64,000 nucleotides of DNA from CAVTWD01 sp963738325. GTDB taxonomy: Bacteria > Actinomycetota > Acidimicrobiia > Acidimicrobiales > Ilumatobacteraceae. Made by a program: the position numbers and the translations under genes. Of the stretch, positions 9,593 through 21,340 are shown piece by piece (within the stretch, counting starts at the first letter, position 1; each line of letters opens with the position of its first letter). The stretch lies in contig CAVTWD010000004.1 of assembly GCA_963738325.1 (NCBI GenBank), forward strand, positions 1 to 64,000, read 5' to 3'. The notes under the pieces are model-generated. The model saw only the letters and a list, made by a program, of their open reading frames with translations, was not told the origin of the DNA and searched no databases.

Positions 9593-10625
9593 GTGGCGTT
9601 CATGCCGTGCTTGGTCCGCGCCTCGGGAACTGCCGGTGAGGTGATCCGGGTCGGTCACCCGCTGCTCGACGCCTACGTCGAGTTGGTGACCGCTCGGGCT
9701 CGTTGGAACACGGTGTTGGCCACCGCGTTCGATCTGAAGGTGTTCTTCTCTGTCGTCGACAAGGGCCCGGTCGACGTTGAATCTGCCGACGTGCTCGCCT
9801 TCATCAAAGCGCAGCGCCAGCCGCGGCACGGGCGCGAAGGTCGTGCGGATCGAGGACGGCGAGGCGGGCCTGTCGGCTCGCACGATCAAGCGTCGGCTGG
9901 CGACAATTGCCGGCCTCTACGAGTACTTGATTATCCGCGGCGACACCGGCGTCACACGGAACCCGGTGCCTCGCGGTCTGGCGGTGCGGCGCCCGGGACA
10001 GCGGGCCGTTCGTGGTGTTCCGTTGATCCGAGCGCCGCGCACGCTGCCCCGCGTGATCGACCCCGACGAGGTCGACGCTTTCATGGCGGCGCTGCGCACT
10101 CGCCGGGACCGCGCCATGGTCGAAGCGATGCTCCTCGGTGGGCTACGCCGCTGTGAGGTCCTGGGCCTGCGCGTCGAGGACGTGCGGCCGGGCGAGCATC
10201 GTCTGTTCATCGCTGATGGCAAGGGCGGGCACCAGCGCATCATCCCGGTGTCGAAACGGTTCTTCGCGACCCTGGCTGACTACCTCGAGACCGAGCGGCC
10301 GCGCACGTCAAGCACGAGTCGCGTGTTCGTCGCGCTGAAGAGCCCGCGGCGCGGACAACCGCTGAGCGCAGCGGGACTCGACGAGATCATCTCCGGGGCC
10401 CGTCAACGGGCCGGCATCGAACACCTGACCTGCCACCAGCTCCGCCACACCTGCTTCACCCGGCTCCGCGAAGCCGGCATGGCCTTGGAGGCTATCCAGG
10501 CGCAGGCCGGGCACCGCTCGATCGAGTCGACCCGCATCTACCTGCACCTCGCGAATGACTGGCTCGCCGGCGAATACCGGCGGGCGACCGAAGCGATCGA
10601 CGCCCAAGCCATGGGGGCGAGCTGA
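9593..10625 (+). CDS. Tyrosine recombinase TnpA-like, element 1 (one frameshift)
   Basis: Start GTG 9593, chosen by its GGAG ribosome binding site and by the identical start (GTG..., FMPCL) in the element 2 homologue. About 345 residues. The N-terminal core-binding domain contains HPLLDAYVELVTARARWNT and ARTIKRRLATIAGLYEYL. The catalytic domain has Arg in LLGGLRRCEVLGLR, Lys in DGKGGHQRI, HQLRHTCFTRL, AGHRSIESTRIYLHL with the nucleophile Tyr, and a short helical tail. A single extra base near 9825 shifts the frame between QPRHG and KVVRIEDGE, with conserved protein on both sides. The stop is one base before the tnpB start, so the two are translated together. Confidence 0.75.
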
Positions 10626-12074
10626 GATGCCCGCCGCTGTTGCTCTCGTCGTCGAGAACGCGGACATGGTCGACGCCTACGTGGCCACGTTGCAGCGCGC
10701 CGGTTTGCGGACAGGTCGATCTACCGTGCAGGCAGCCAGGTCGTTCTGCGCCAAGGTGCAACGCGCCGGCGGATGGACCGGGTTGAGCCGAGCCCGCCAG
10801 ATCGACGCCGTCGCCAAGGCGCGCGCGTTCAGCTCGTGGCTGATGGTGACCTGCCAGCTGACGGTCAGCGCCGATGTGCTGGGACGGTTGGACCTGCGCC
10901 TCGGGAATGCCGGCAGGAACTACTGCCCGACGCGCACGCCTGGTTCCTCGCCGCCTGCGAGCGCATCGGGATCAGCCCTGCAGACATGGCGCTGCAGTGG
11001 AACACGCTCGCCAAGATCACCGCCATCACCGGCGTCGCGCCCGATGAAGTTTCCGCCGCCGAGTTCGAGTCGGCGCGCGCCGCGATCATCGACGCCTACG
11101 TCGCACGTGGGCTACCGCAGTCAGGCCGCAACATGGCCGCGATCTTCCACCGGCTCCAGCTCACGCTGTTCCACGCTGGTCGGCTCGACAGCCATCGACG
11201 GCCGACGTCGAGACGACCGGTGTCGGTCACCGGGTGGGCCGTCGTCGCTCCCGCCGTCGCCGACAACGCCCGCCGTTACATCGCCCAGGTCGAGTTGAGC
11301 CTGCGCCCGAACACCACGAAACACATCGAGTCCGACCTGCGCGAGTTCGGCACCTGGCTCGCCGACGCCCACCCCGACGTCACCAGCTGCGGCGAGCTCG
11401 AACGCCACCACATCGAGCACTACAAGACCTGGGTCTCAACCAAGCACGGGCGCTACACCGCCAAGCCGTTGAGCCGCATCAGCGTGAAGAACCGGCTGAT
11501 CAACCTGCACTGCTTCTTCGACCGGATCACCGAATGGGGCTACCCGAACCCGCCGCAACGCCCGCTGATCTTCGCCGGCGACATGCCCATCGTCGACAAG
11601 CCCCTCCCGCGTTTCCTCGACGACGCGGCGGCCACCAAGTTAATGCGGGCGTCGCGCGCCGACCCTGACCCGCTGGCGCGACTGATAGTCGAGCTCTTGG
11701 CCCGCACCGGGATCCGCAAGAGCGAGCTCCTCGGTCTCACCGTCGACGCCGTCGTGCAGATCGGCTCCGCCTTCTGGCTGCGCATCCCCGTCGGCAAGCT
11801 CCACAACGACCGCTACATCCCGCTGCACCCACAGCTCAAGGAGATGCTCGACGACTGGATCGCCAACCACCGGCCCACCGGCCTGCGCTCGGACCGCCTC
11901 CTCCTCGAACGGAACCGACCCGTGACGTCACTGCGAGTCGCGAACGCTTTGAGCCGGCTCAGCCACGAGGCCGGGATCGGTCACGTCACCGCCCACCAGC
12001 TCAGGCACACGCTGGCCACCCAGGCGATCAACCGAGGCATGACCCTCGACGCCATCGCCGCGTTGCTCGGCCAT

Positions 12075-12087
12075 TATGCGGGTGATC
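12075..12087 (-). repeat. tnpB-side end of element 2
   Basis: TATGCGGGTGATC on the plus strand, identical over 13 bases to the ends of element 1. The adjoining CTTGTCAAGCG mirrors the CTTGACA block at 15471-15477. Confidence 0.75.
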
Positions 12088-12126
12088 TTGTCAAGCGAGG
12101 CACGTTCTTGGCGTTCGCACTCTGGT

Positions 12127-13956
12127 TCAGGACGCGTGCTCGTCGAGGCGGGCGAGGAGGCCGTCGAAGATCTTCTGTCGGCCGAGCTGGCCTTTGGCGA
12201 CGGCGTCGTCGCGTTGGCGTTGCAGGGTGGGGCGGAACTCGATGGTGGTCTGGAAGAAGGTGCACGATTCGCAGATCGACTCGAAGTGGCAGTCGAGCCC
12301 GACGGGTCTGGCGCAGTAGCCGTTGCCGAGCATCCGCTGGTGCATCTCGGCGCGCAGCTTGCGCATCTCGGTGCCTTCGGCGTCGGCGGGCAGTTCTCGT
12401 GGTGCGTCGTAGAGGGCTTCGACCTTCTCCGCGACCGAGAAGTACTCGTCGGCGACGGTGCGGTTGGCGATGCGGGCATAGACCATGGTCATTCGCATCG
12501 ATCGATGCCCGAGAAGTGCGGCGATCGCCTCGAGCGACATGCCCCGGTTGATCGCCTGGGTCGCCAGCGTGTGACGGAGGCGGTGGGGGCTGACGTGGCC
12601 GATCCCGGCGGCCCGGGCGGCCTTGGCGACGGCCCGGTCGACACGGCCCTCGCCGATGCGTTGGCCATGCTCGACGAACAGGTAGGGGCTGCGCAGACTG
12701 GCCGGACGGACGGTGAGCCAGGCGTCGAGCAGTTCTTTGAGTTGCGGGTGCAGCGGGATGTAACGGTCCGAGCGGAGCTTGCCGACCGGCACGTGGAGCC
12801 AGTAGGCGGCACCGATCTGCACCACGGAGTCGACGGTGAGGTCCAAGAACTCGCCTTTGCGCAGACCGGTGCGGGCGAGGAACTCGACGCACAGGCGCAC
12901 GAACGGGTCGGGGTCGGCGCGGGTGGCCTGCAGCAGTTTGGTGAATGCGCCGTCGTCGAGGAACCGGGGCAGCGGTGCGTCGCGCAGCGGCAGGTCGCCG
13001 TCGAAGACGAGCACCCGGGTCGGGACGTCGTCGCCGTTCCATTCGGTGAGGCGTTCGAAGCAAGTGCGCAGTCCGCCGAGGTGTTCGGCCAGGCTGGTCT
13101 TGGTGAGCGTGCCGCCGCGGGCCGAGGGACGAGCGGCGAGGTGCAGCTTGTAGGCCTCGATGTGGCCGCGGCGGAGGTCGGCGACGCAGGCCGACCTCGG
13201 GGGCGTTGGCGGCCAGCCAGCAGGCGAACTCGCGCAACACGCCCTCGACACGCACCATCGTCGAGGCTCGCAGCGACAGCCGCACCTGGGCGATGTAGCC
13301 GGTCAGGGTGGACGCCAGCCGGGGCGGGATCGACGCCCACTCGGCGGTCCGCTCGGCCGAGCGGTCGCGGTTGGACTTGCGGGGCGGGGCGTCGAGGACA
13401 CCGAGATGGAACAAGGTGGTCTGCGCGCCGAACAGCGCTGCGCTCAACGCCTTGGGGCCATGGCTGTCGGGTCGGTGACGGCCGATCGCGGCGACCAGCG
13501 CCGCTCGGCCCTGGTCGATCACCGCCTTCGTTGCCTGCTCGGGGGCCAGCCCGGCCAGCGCCGTCACCTTGGTCAACGCCGACCACTGCAGCCGGGTCAC
13601 GGTGCGGTCGAAGCCGAGCTCGGCGGAGGTGGCGCTGAACCGCTCATGGAACGCCCGGTGATGGTGGGCGGCGACTTCACCGAGATAGGGCCGGCACGCC
13701 ACCAGATAGTCGGGGCTCGGCCGCAGCCGGCCGGTGACGATCAGCCAACCCACCACCCGCCGGTCCTTGAGCGGCAACGCGCATTGGGCGGCCAGCGGCA
13801 GCCGGGCCCACCCGTCGGCGCCGACCCGGGTGAAGAACATGCGAGCGACCGACGTCACCGGGTGGCCGGCGAACATGCCGGCCGCAACGAGGTCGGCTCG
13901 ATACGCGGCGACGAGATCCTCGACATCGGGGCGACGCGCCCGTGAATGCCGCTCAT
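12127..13956 (-). CDS. Tyrosine recombinase TnpB-like, element 2 (frameshifted)
   Basis: The start ATG at 13956 overlaps the tnpA stop (ATGA). A frame change within the first ten codons (about 13930) and another near 13195 interrupt the frame. Between them VEDLVAAYRADLVAAGM and HLGVLDAPPRKSNRD are readable. The catalytic part is complete: Arg in ARTGLRKGEFLDL, Lys in VGKLRSDRYI, HRLRHTLATQAINRG, LLGHRSMRMTMVYARIA (Tyr nucleophile). The Cys-rich tail NGYCARPVGLDCHFES / CESCTFF is followed by the end RLDEHAS. About 610 residues, matching Tn554 TnpB in size. It is the intact-catalytic counterpart of the split gene in element 1. Confidence 0.75.
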
Positions 13957-15007
13957 CCCGCCACCTCGGCGGGCGGGGCGGCCTGGGCCTCGATCGCCTC
14001 CGCCGCTCGCAGGTACTCCTTCTCCAACCAGTCATTGGCCAGATGCAGGTAGATGCGGGTCGACTCGATCGAAGCGTGACCGGCCTGAGCCTGGATCGCC
14101 TCGAGCTTCATGCCCGCCTCCCGCAGCCGGGTGAAACAGGTGTGCCGCAACTGATGGCAAGTCGCCCTCGCCAGCCCGGCGCGGGCCCGGGCACCGTCGA
14201 GGATCTCATCCAGCCCGGCCGCCGACAACGGCTCCCCGCGCCGGCGGCCTTTCAGCACCACGAACAACTGCTTGGTCGTCGACTCCGATGGCCGCTCATG
14301 CTCCAGGTAGTCGCCGAGCGACGCGAAGAACCGCGCCGACACCGGCACGACCCGCTGTCGGCCACCCTTGCCCTCGGCCACGAACAGGCGCCGCTCCCCA
14401 GCGTTGACATCTTCCAGCCGCAAGCCGAGCACCTCGCAACGGCGCAGGCCGCCCGAGCACCATCGCCGTCGACCATCGCCCGATCGCGGTGGGTGCGCAA
14501 CGCTGCCACCAGCGCGTCGACCTCGGCCGGAGCCAGCACCCGCGGCAGCGTCCGCGGTGTGCGGATCAACGGCACGCCGCCCTTCCCGCGCCGGGCGCCC
14601 GGGCGGCGGGCGGCCAGACTGGTCGGCACCGGGTTGCGGCCCACGCCCGTGTCCTCGCGCGCCGACAGATACGCATACAAGCCGCGCACGCTCGACAGCC
14701 GTCGAGCGATCGTGCGCGCCGCCAGGCCCGGCTCGCCATCCTCCAAGCGCACGACCCGCTCCCCGTGACGAGGGGTGCGCTGGGCGGACAAGAACGCGAA
14801 CACGTCCGCCGGCGTCACCTCCGCCGGCGCCTTGGCCACCACCCCGAAGAAGATCTTCAAATCGGACGCCACAGCCAGCCACGTGTTGATCCGGGCCCGC
14901 ACCGCCACGAACGCCAAATAGTCGTCCAACAGCGGATGCCCGAGCGTGATCGACGCCAACTCAGCTCCGCGGCGATGACGGATCAGACACGGCATGAACC
15001 CGCCCAC
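13953..15007 (-). CDS. Tyrosine recombinase TnpA-like, element 2 (frameshifted)
   Basis: The start is taken at GTG 15007, in the same context as the element 1 homologue (FMPCL follows). It reads HPLLDDYLAFVAVRARINT, ARTIARRLSSVRGLYAYL and TLPRVLAPAEVDALVAAL, then changes frame near 14455. The catalytic remainder reads GGLRRCEVLGLRLEDV, EGKGGRQRVV, HQLRHTCFTRL, AGHASIESTRIYLHL. All catalytic residues are present. About 350 residues. The stop overlaps the tnpB start by ATGA. It is clearly homologous to the protein at 9593-10625 along its length. Confidence 0.75.
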
Positions 15008-15061
15008 GGGGCGCTCCTCGCTCGTCCGCCGACCATGCTCGCCGCGCCCATCGACCGGATG

Positions 15062-15080
15062 GTGGATCACCCGTGTATTA
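15062..15080 (-). repeat. tnpA-side end of element 2
   Basis: GGTGGATCACCCGTGTATTA on the plus strand. It shares GGATCACCCG with the element 1 ends but differs in the last bases, so the inverted repeat of element 2 is imperfect. Confidence 0.6.
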
Positions 15081-15477
15081 ACCACAAGACGCTCGCCATG
15101 ACGATGATCTACGCCCGCATCGCCGACAAGACCGTCGCCGACGAGTACTTCGCTGTCACCGAGAAAGTCGAAGCCCTCTACGACCAGCCCCGCCAGCTCC
15201 CCAGCGACGACGAAGGCGCAGAGACGCGCAAACTCCGCGGTGAGATGCACCGCCGCATGCTCGGCAACGGCTACTGCGCCCGCCCCGTCGATATGGACTG
15301 CCACTTCGAATCCATCTGCGAGAGCTGCACCTTCTTCGTCACCACCATCGAGTTCCGACCGACGCTCCGCAAGCAACGTGAAGACGCGGTCGCCAAAGGC
15401 CAAGTCGGCCGGACCAAGATCTTCAACGGGCTACTCGAACGCCTCCAACACGACGCCTCGTGAGGAACCCCTTGACA

Positions 15478-15491
15478 GGATCACCCGCATA
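15478..15491 (-). repeat. Right (tnpB-side) terminal inverted repeat of element 1
   Basis: GGATCACCCGCATA, the exact reverse complement of 9522-9535, preceded by CCCTTGACA. IS3 orfB sequence resumes immediately after it. Confidence 0.8.
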
Positions 15492-15614
15492 ACTACAACC
15501 ACTCCACCGCCACGCCGGCTCGGGCTGCACACCCCGGCCGAGATCGAAGGCGCCTACCACCGGGACCATCCTCACGCCGACGCCGCCTAACCGCCCGCAC
15601 CAGCCACCCCGTCC

Positions 15615-15630
15615 GTAACGATAGCGTTAC
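15615..15630. promoter_or_regulatory. Palindrome GTAACG-ATAG-CGTTAC upstream of a small gene
   Basis: A perfect 6-base inverted repeat with a 4-base spacer, nine bases before the ATG of the zinc-ribbon protein at 15640. It could be an operator or a start-proximal hairpin. A related palindrome (CGTAAC, 6 bases, GTTACG) lies just upstream of the HTH gene at 25341. Confidence 0.4.
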
Positions 15631-15639
15631 GATAGGTCG

Positions 15640-15930
15640 ATGGTCAGCTGCGCCTGGTGTGGCGCTTCCTTCGTCGCCTCGGGACGGCGACGGTTCTGCA
15701 GCGACGCCTGCCGACAGGCGAACTGGCGAGCTCGCCACGCGCCGTCAACACCCACCCCGCCCCTCCCGGTCCGCCCCGACGCCACCGTCTACGAGTGCCC
15801 ATCGTGTGAACAGCGCTACCTCGGCACACGCCGATGCGAGGACTGCCAACTGTTCTGCCGCCGGATCGGGCCGGGGGGACTATGCCCCCACTGCGATGAG
15901 CCGGTGGCTCACCAGGACCTGAACCGCTGA
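15640..15930 (+). CDS. Small Cys-rich zinc-ribbon protein
   Basis: A 96-residue protein with four Cys pairs. CAWCG at the start with FCSDACRQANWRAR forms one treble-clef/zinc-ribbon finger. CPSCEQRYLGTRRCEDC is followed by LCPHC near the end. The first finger resembles those found next to transposase or recombinase genes and in small putative DNA-binding proteins. It sits just outside the IS3 remnant, between the two halves of the disrupted host gene, so it is probably mobile-element cargo or a separate insertion. The frame is intact. A palindrome precedes the start. Confidence 0.55.
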   Translation: MVSCAWCGASFVASGRRRFCSDACRQANWRARHAPSTPTPPLPVRPDATVYECPSCEQRYLGTRRCEDCQLFCRRIGPGGLCPHCDEPVAHQDLNR

Positions 15931-16042
15931 AGTCGCCCTTCCATCACGGCTCGGGCTCATGCGACAATCGCCCGCGGCCAGACCAAGCGTCTGCCCGAAA
16001 CCCCCAACCGAACGAGCCTCCATCAAACCCAGGCCGATTCAG

Positions 16043-16543
16043 GCCGGCCAGCGGCGGTGGTGTCCCATGCGCAAAGGCGTCGGCGACCTGTGGCGCACCT
16101 ATCAGGTCGGCATGGCCGCCAACCAGCGCTACCCCAACGCCATCTCGGCAGCACCATTGAAAGGCGAATGCGTCGCCGCCCTCGACGCCTTGTGCCGGCC
16201 CCACACCAGGCGCGGGCGACGCGTCGCCCGCTTCAATCCCCTCCACCCGACCGACTTCGCCCTGTTCAAAGCGGCCATGGCCGGCCAACACAACATCGTC
16301 GGGTTCCGCAACGCCGACCTCACCCGACGTCTCTACCGACGCCCCCCATCGCTCGCGACGAGGCACCGGCGATGCGAACGTGTGTCACGGCTCATCGTCA
16401 AACTCCGAGGGCACGGGCTGATCGCCAAAGTCCCACGAGCGCGCCTCTACCGCGTCACCCCCTACGGCCAGCGAGTCATGACCGCCGCCGCGGCCGTCCA
16501 CGATGACCAATATCCGCTCCACTACCTCCAACGCGCCGCATAG
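16043..16543 (+). pseudogene. C-terminal fragment of the split hypothetical protein
   Basis: It reads RRWCPMRKGVGDLWRTYQVG, then FNPLHPTDFALFKAAMAG, GFRNADLTRRLYRRPP and VSRLIVKLRGHGLIAKVPR, ending HYLQRAA. This is the C-terminal third of the same uncharacterised family whose N-terminus is at 8060-8305. The order and strand fit a single gene opened by the nested mobile elements, with its central part lost. It has no start codon of its own with a convincing ribosome binding site. Confidence 0.65.
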
Positions 16544-16681
16544 AACGTCACCCTGTCTCTCGCGACACGCAAATCTTGCTGGGGTCGGTTCCAACGCCGG
16601 CTCGGCGGCGTTCGCGAATGTGGCCGTGCGCGTAGCATTTCGACACGACTGGTCCAGCCCGCGGGACCGATCACGACGTAC

Positions 16682-17874
16682 GTGTTCGAGGGCTACGAGC
16701 TGGATACGCGCCGTCATGAATTTGCGTTATCAGGGTGCCTTGGTGGCCGTCGAGCCTCAGGTGTTCTCGGTACTCGCGTGTCTCGCCGCGCACGCGGACC
16801 GCATGGTCGAGAAGGATGAGCTTCTGGACGCAGTGTGGCAGACGCGGTTTGTCACCGAGTCCACGTTGACGAGCCGAATCGAATCAAGGCCACACGCCAC
16901 ACGATCGGCGACGCCGGGCACACGCAGCAGGCGGTTCAATCCGCACGATCCATGGGCGCGGCTACCGGTTCGTTGCCGCGGTTACCGCCCGCGAATCGCA
17001 GCTCGTCGCTGCCGATGTCGATCCTTTGCTGGATGCCGAGTTTGGCTATTGCCGGGCTGACGATGGTGTACGCATTGCGTACGGCAGCACGGGATCTGGC
17101 ACACCGGTGGTGAAGGCTGCGAACTGGCTCACGCACCTCCGCTTCGATCCGATGAGCGCGGTGTGGCGGCACTGGGTCCGCGATCTGTCGCGTCGATACC
17201 GGCTCGTCCGTTACGACGAGCGCGGCTGCGGTATGTCCGATTGGGACGTCGAGGACGTGTCGTTCGACGCGTGGGTACGCGACCTCGAGTCGGTCGTTGA
17301 TCATCTCGGCGTCCGACGCTTTGCCTTACCCGGTATGTCGCAAGGCGGCGCTGTGGCCGCGAGCTACGCCGCTCGCCATCCAGAACGTGTCAGCCACCTC
17401 GTGCTTTACGGCGCGTTTCCTCTCGGGCGCCGCGTGCACGCCCTCAGTGAGGCGGAGCGACGCGACGCCGAGATCCTGCCCGAACTCCTCGAGACCGGCT
17501 GGGGGCGGGAAGACTCGTCGTTCGGGTCGATGCTTGCGTCGCAATTGATGCCCGAGGGTTCGCCCGAGCAGTGGGCTGCGTTCGTCGAGGTGCAGCGAGG
17601 CACGACATCTGCGCGCAATGCGAGGAGGCTCATTCGCGTGTCGCAGGAGATCGACGTGACGGAGGTTGCACCTACGATCACCGTACCCACGTTGGTGTTG
17701 CATGCCACGCGCGACCGGCGCGCGCCACTCGAGCAGGGGCAGCTGTTCGCCGACTTGATTCCGCAGGCGACCTTCGTGCCGCTCGAGATCCACAATCACA
17801 TCCTCCTGGGTGACGAACCAGCGTGGAAGCGGTTCCTCAAAGAAGTGGAGCGGTTCATCTCGACCGACGGATGA
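16682..17874 (+). CDS. Alpha/beta hydrolase with N-terminal winged-helix DNA-binding domain (frameshifted N-terminus)
   Basis: The N-terminal ~100 residues form an OmpR/CadC-like winged helix (FEGYELDTRRHEL, VAVEPQVFSVLACLAAH, KDELLDAVWQTRFV, then HGRGYRFVAAV). It is followed by a hydrolase: YDERGCGMSDWD, nucleophile elbow in LPGMSQGGAVAASYAARHP, acid region LVLHATRDRRAPLEQG, His in EIHNHILLGDEP. Frame changes occur near 16722 (one extra T), 16880 and 16945, all in the winged-helix part. The hydrolase from 17026 on is intact. This two-domain family is common in actinobacteria, with unknown substrate. The GTG start at 16682 is tentative. A partial copy of its 3' end lies at 5045-5457. Confidence 0.7.
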
Positions 17875-17904
17875 GCGCACCGGTCCGGTCGGACGGGTCT
17901 CCAT

Positions 17905-18273
17905 GTTCTTCGAGAAGCTGCCCACCCGCAGCCCGGCGAACCCGCCGCGGCCCCGGGTGCCGACCACCACCAGGTCGGCGTCGATGCGATCGGCTTCGTC
18001 GAGCAGCACGTCAGGGCTGTCGCCGTCGAGGAGCACCGACTCGACCGGGTCGATGATCGCGTGCGCCGGCTGGGCCCACGATTCCTGTAGGAGGCGGAGC
18101 GCCTGGTCACGTTCGGCTCGCGCCTCGGCTTCAGGCAGCTCCGCTCGACTCGGTCCCCACACGCTGGCGACCACCAGCCGCGCGCCCAGATCTCGCGCCA
18201 GGCGCGCCGCCCAACTCTCGGCGCCGGCCGCTTGGGTCGAGCCGTCAACCCCTACCAGGATGCGCTCCAGCAT
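17905..18273 (-). CDS. Universal stress protein (UspA family), C-terminus altered
   Basis: The start at ATG 18273 is set by AAGGAGGTCG directly upstream. It reads MLERILVGVDGSTQAAGAE, GARLVVASVW and then the nucleotide-binding signature VVVGTRGRGGFAGLRVGS, which fits the G-2X-G-9X-G(S) ATP motif. The normal last ~18 residues (beta strand with PVLVV-type end) are missing. After VGS the frame runs on antisense to the hydrolase gene without a stop until 17326, giving an unrelated tail. The junction coincides with the 3' flank shared with the duplicate at 5.5 kb, so a rearrangement probably clipped this gene. It is divergent from the H+-ATPase gene. Confidence 0.65.
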
Positions 18274-18477
18274 CGACCTCCTTCGCATCGGTTGCTCGAT
18301 CGTCCAGCCTCGCGGGTGGGAACCGCCGACGGAAGGGTCTGATGTCCCTCCGTCGCGCGAGGGTGTGATGCTGGTCCGAGGACCGAGCGAGGTGGTGAGC
18401 GTGGCGCGCACCCTTTCAGTCATCGTGCGGCGGTTCCGACCGATGGTCGCCGCTGGCCGAGCCGGGCGCGGTCGCCC

Positions 18478-20980
<2,503 letters not shown>

Positions 20981-20997
<17 letters not shown>

Positions 20998-21340
20998 CCA
21001 CGACACCCGGCCGCTCGGCCTGCCCGGCCGGGTGCAGGGGTGCCCGTTCGACCTCGACGGCGTCCTCACCCAGACCGCCACGGTGCACGCCGCTTGGAAG
21101 GAGACGTTCGACACCTCCCCGCGAACTCGCGCTGGGCATCGAGACGAACCGTTCATCGCAATCGACCCGGTCGGCGACTACGACACCTACATGGACGGCA
21201 AGCCCCGGGCCGACGGCACCCGAGCGTTTCTCGCAGCCCGTGGCATCGAGCTCCCCGAAGGCCGCCCGGATGATGCCCCGCCGAACCCTCGTCGCGTTCA
21301 GCCATGTTCGGCCCTTCCTCAACGGCCGGCCGCGGCATGA
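20981..21340 (+). pseudogene. N-terminal remnant of a HAD-family beta-phosphoglucomutase-like enzyme
   Basis: The ATG at 20981 overlaps the end of the ATPase gene. The sequence LGLPGRVQGCPFDLDGVLTQ contains the HAD motif I (DLDGV) and continues WKETFDTSPRTRA, GDYDTYMDGKPRADGT and LAARGIELPEG. This is typical of bacterial beta-phosphoglucomutase-like hydrolases, often found beside trehalose/maltose phosphorylases. After about 100 codons the similarity ends, and the rest of the expected ~250-residue protein, including motifs II-IV, is absent. It is a truncated relic. Confidence 0.6.

Larger units (their letters stand above)
12075..15080 (-). mobile_element. Recombinase element 2, inverted copy inserted in tnpB of element 1
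   Basis: A ~3.0-kb unit on the minus strand with the same two recombinases and the same ends as element 1. The tnpB-side end at 12075-12087 (TATGCGGGTGATC, next to CTTGTCAAG) matches the tnpB-side end of element 1 (CTTGACAGGATCACCCGCAT). The tnpA-side end at 15062-15080 (GGTGGATCACCCGTGTATTA) matches that of element 1 less exactly. The recombinases differ from those of element 1 at many positions, so this is a related element and not a recent duplicate. No cargo gene is seen. Confidence 0.75.
10627..15463 (+). pseudogene. Tyrosine recombinase TnpB-like, element 1, split by element 2
   Basis: The first part runs 10627-12074 and the last part from about 15082 to 15463. The N-terminal region (MPAAVALVVENADMVDAYV) changes frame near 10905 and continues AHAWFLAACERIGIS. 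The catalytic region has Arg in ARTGIRKSELLGL, Lys in VGKLHNDRYI, HQLRHTLATQAI and LLGH. The insertion falls at the codon of that last His. On the far side it resumes TLAMTMIYARIADKTVADE (with the nucleophile Tyr). It then has the Cys-rich tail GNGYCARP...DCHFESICESCTFF, probably a zinc-binding module, and ends RLQHDAS. Removing 12075-15080 restores the protein. It is inactive as it stands. Confidence 0.8.
9522..15491 (+). mobile_element. Recombinase element 1 (two tyrosine recombinases, Tn554 TnpA/TnpB-like)
   Basis: Bounded by a perfect 14-base inverted repeat: TATGCGGGTGATCC at 9522-9535 and GGATCACCCGCATA at 15478-15491. Inside, on the plus strand, are two adjacent tyrosine recombinases, one short (about 345 aa) and one long (about 600 aa). 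The sizes and order are those of Tn554 TnpA and TnpB. No cargo gene is present. Its target was the 3' part of IS3 orfB, between the codons for VSW and the following Tyr-Asn. It was later hit by element 2 inside tnpB. Without element 2 it would be about 2.97 kb. Confidence 0.75.
8304..15590 (+). mobile_element. IS3-family element, interrupted by nested recombinase elements
   Basis: The left end is placed at TGAACCGG, directly where the host reading frame breaks. OrfA (8356-8691) and OrfB (from about 8682, completed at 15492-15590) are in the standard IS3 -1 overlap. OrfB is cut at 9520 and its last ~30 codons resume after the inner elements at 15492. I cannot find a matching right terminal repeat after the OrfB stop at 15590, so that end is probably lost. 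Removing 9521-15491 rejoins OrfB at its conserved C-terminal motif. The element cannot move itself in this state. Confidence 0.75.
8682..15590 (+). pseudogene. IS3-family transposase OrfB, split by a recombinase element
   Basis: Segment one runs to about 9520 and segment two from 15492 to 15590. It carries HTH_21 (SVYGRRKLTKAARRAGL) and the rve/DDE integrase core: Asp in WVADFTYCSTW, Asp in ICHSDAGSQYTS, and Glu in NAMAETTIGLFKAEL. The sequence reaches LEPATCAWVSW at the break. Past the insertion it continues as the usual OrfB ending with RRLGLHTPAEIEGAY. The catalytic triad is complete but the gene is interrupted by about 5.97 kb, so no full transposase can be made. Confidence 0.85.

Noticed and set aside
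9593..15463. Recombinase-in-trio (RIT) element
   Set aside because: Only two recombinase genes of about 345 and 610 aa are present per element. Sizes and order fit Tn554 TnpA/TnpB better.
15590..15640. Right terminal repeat of the IS3 element
   Set aside because: I looked for the reverse complement of TGAACCGGCCTGGG after the OrfB stop and found no match.
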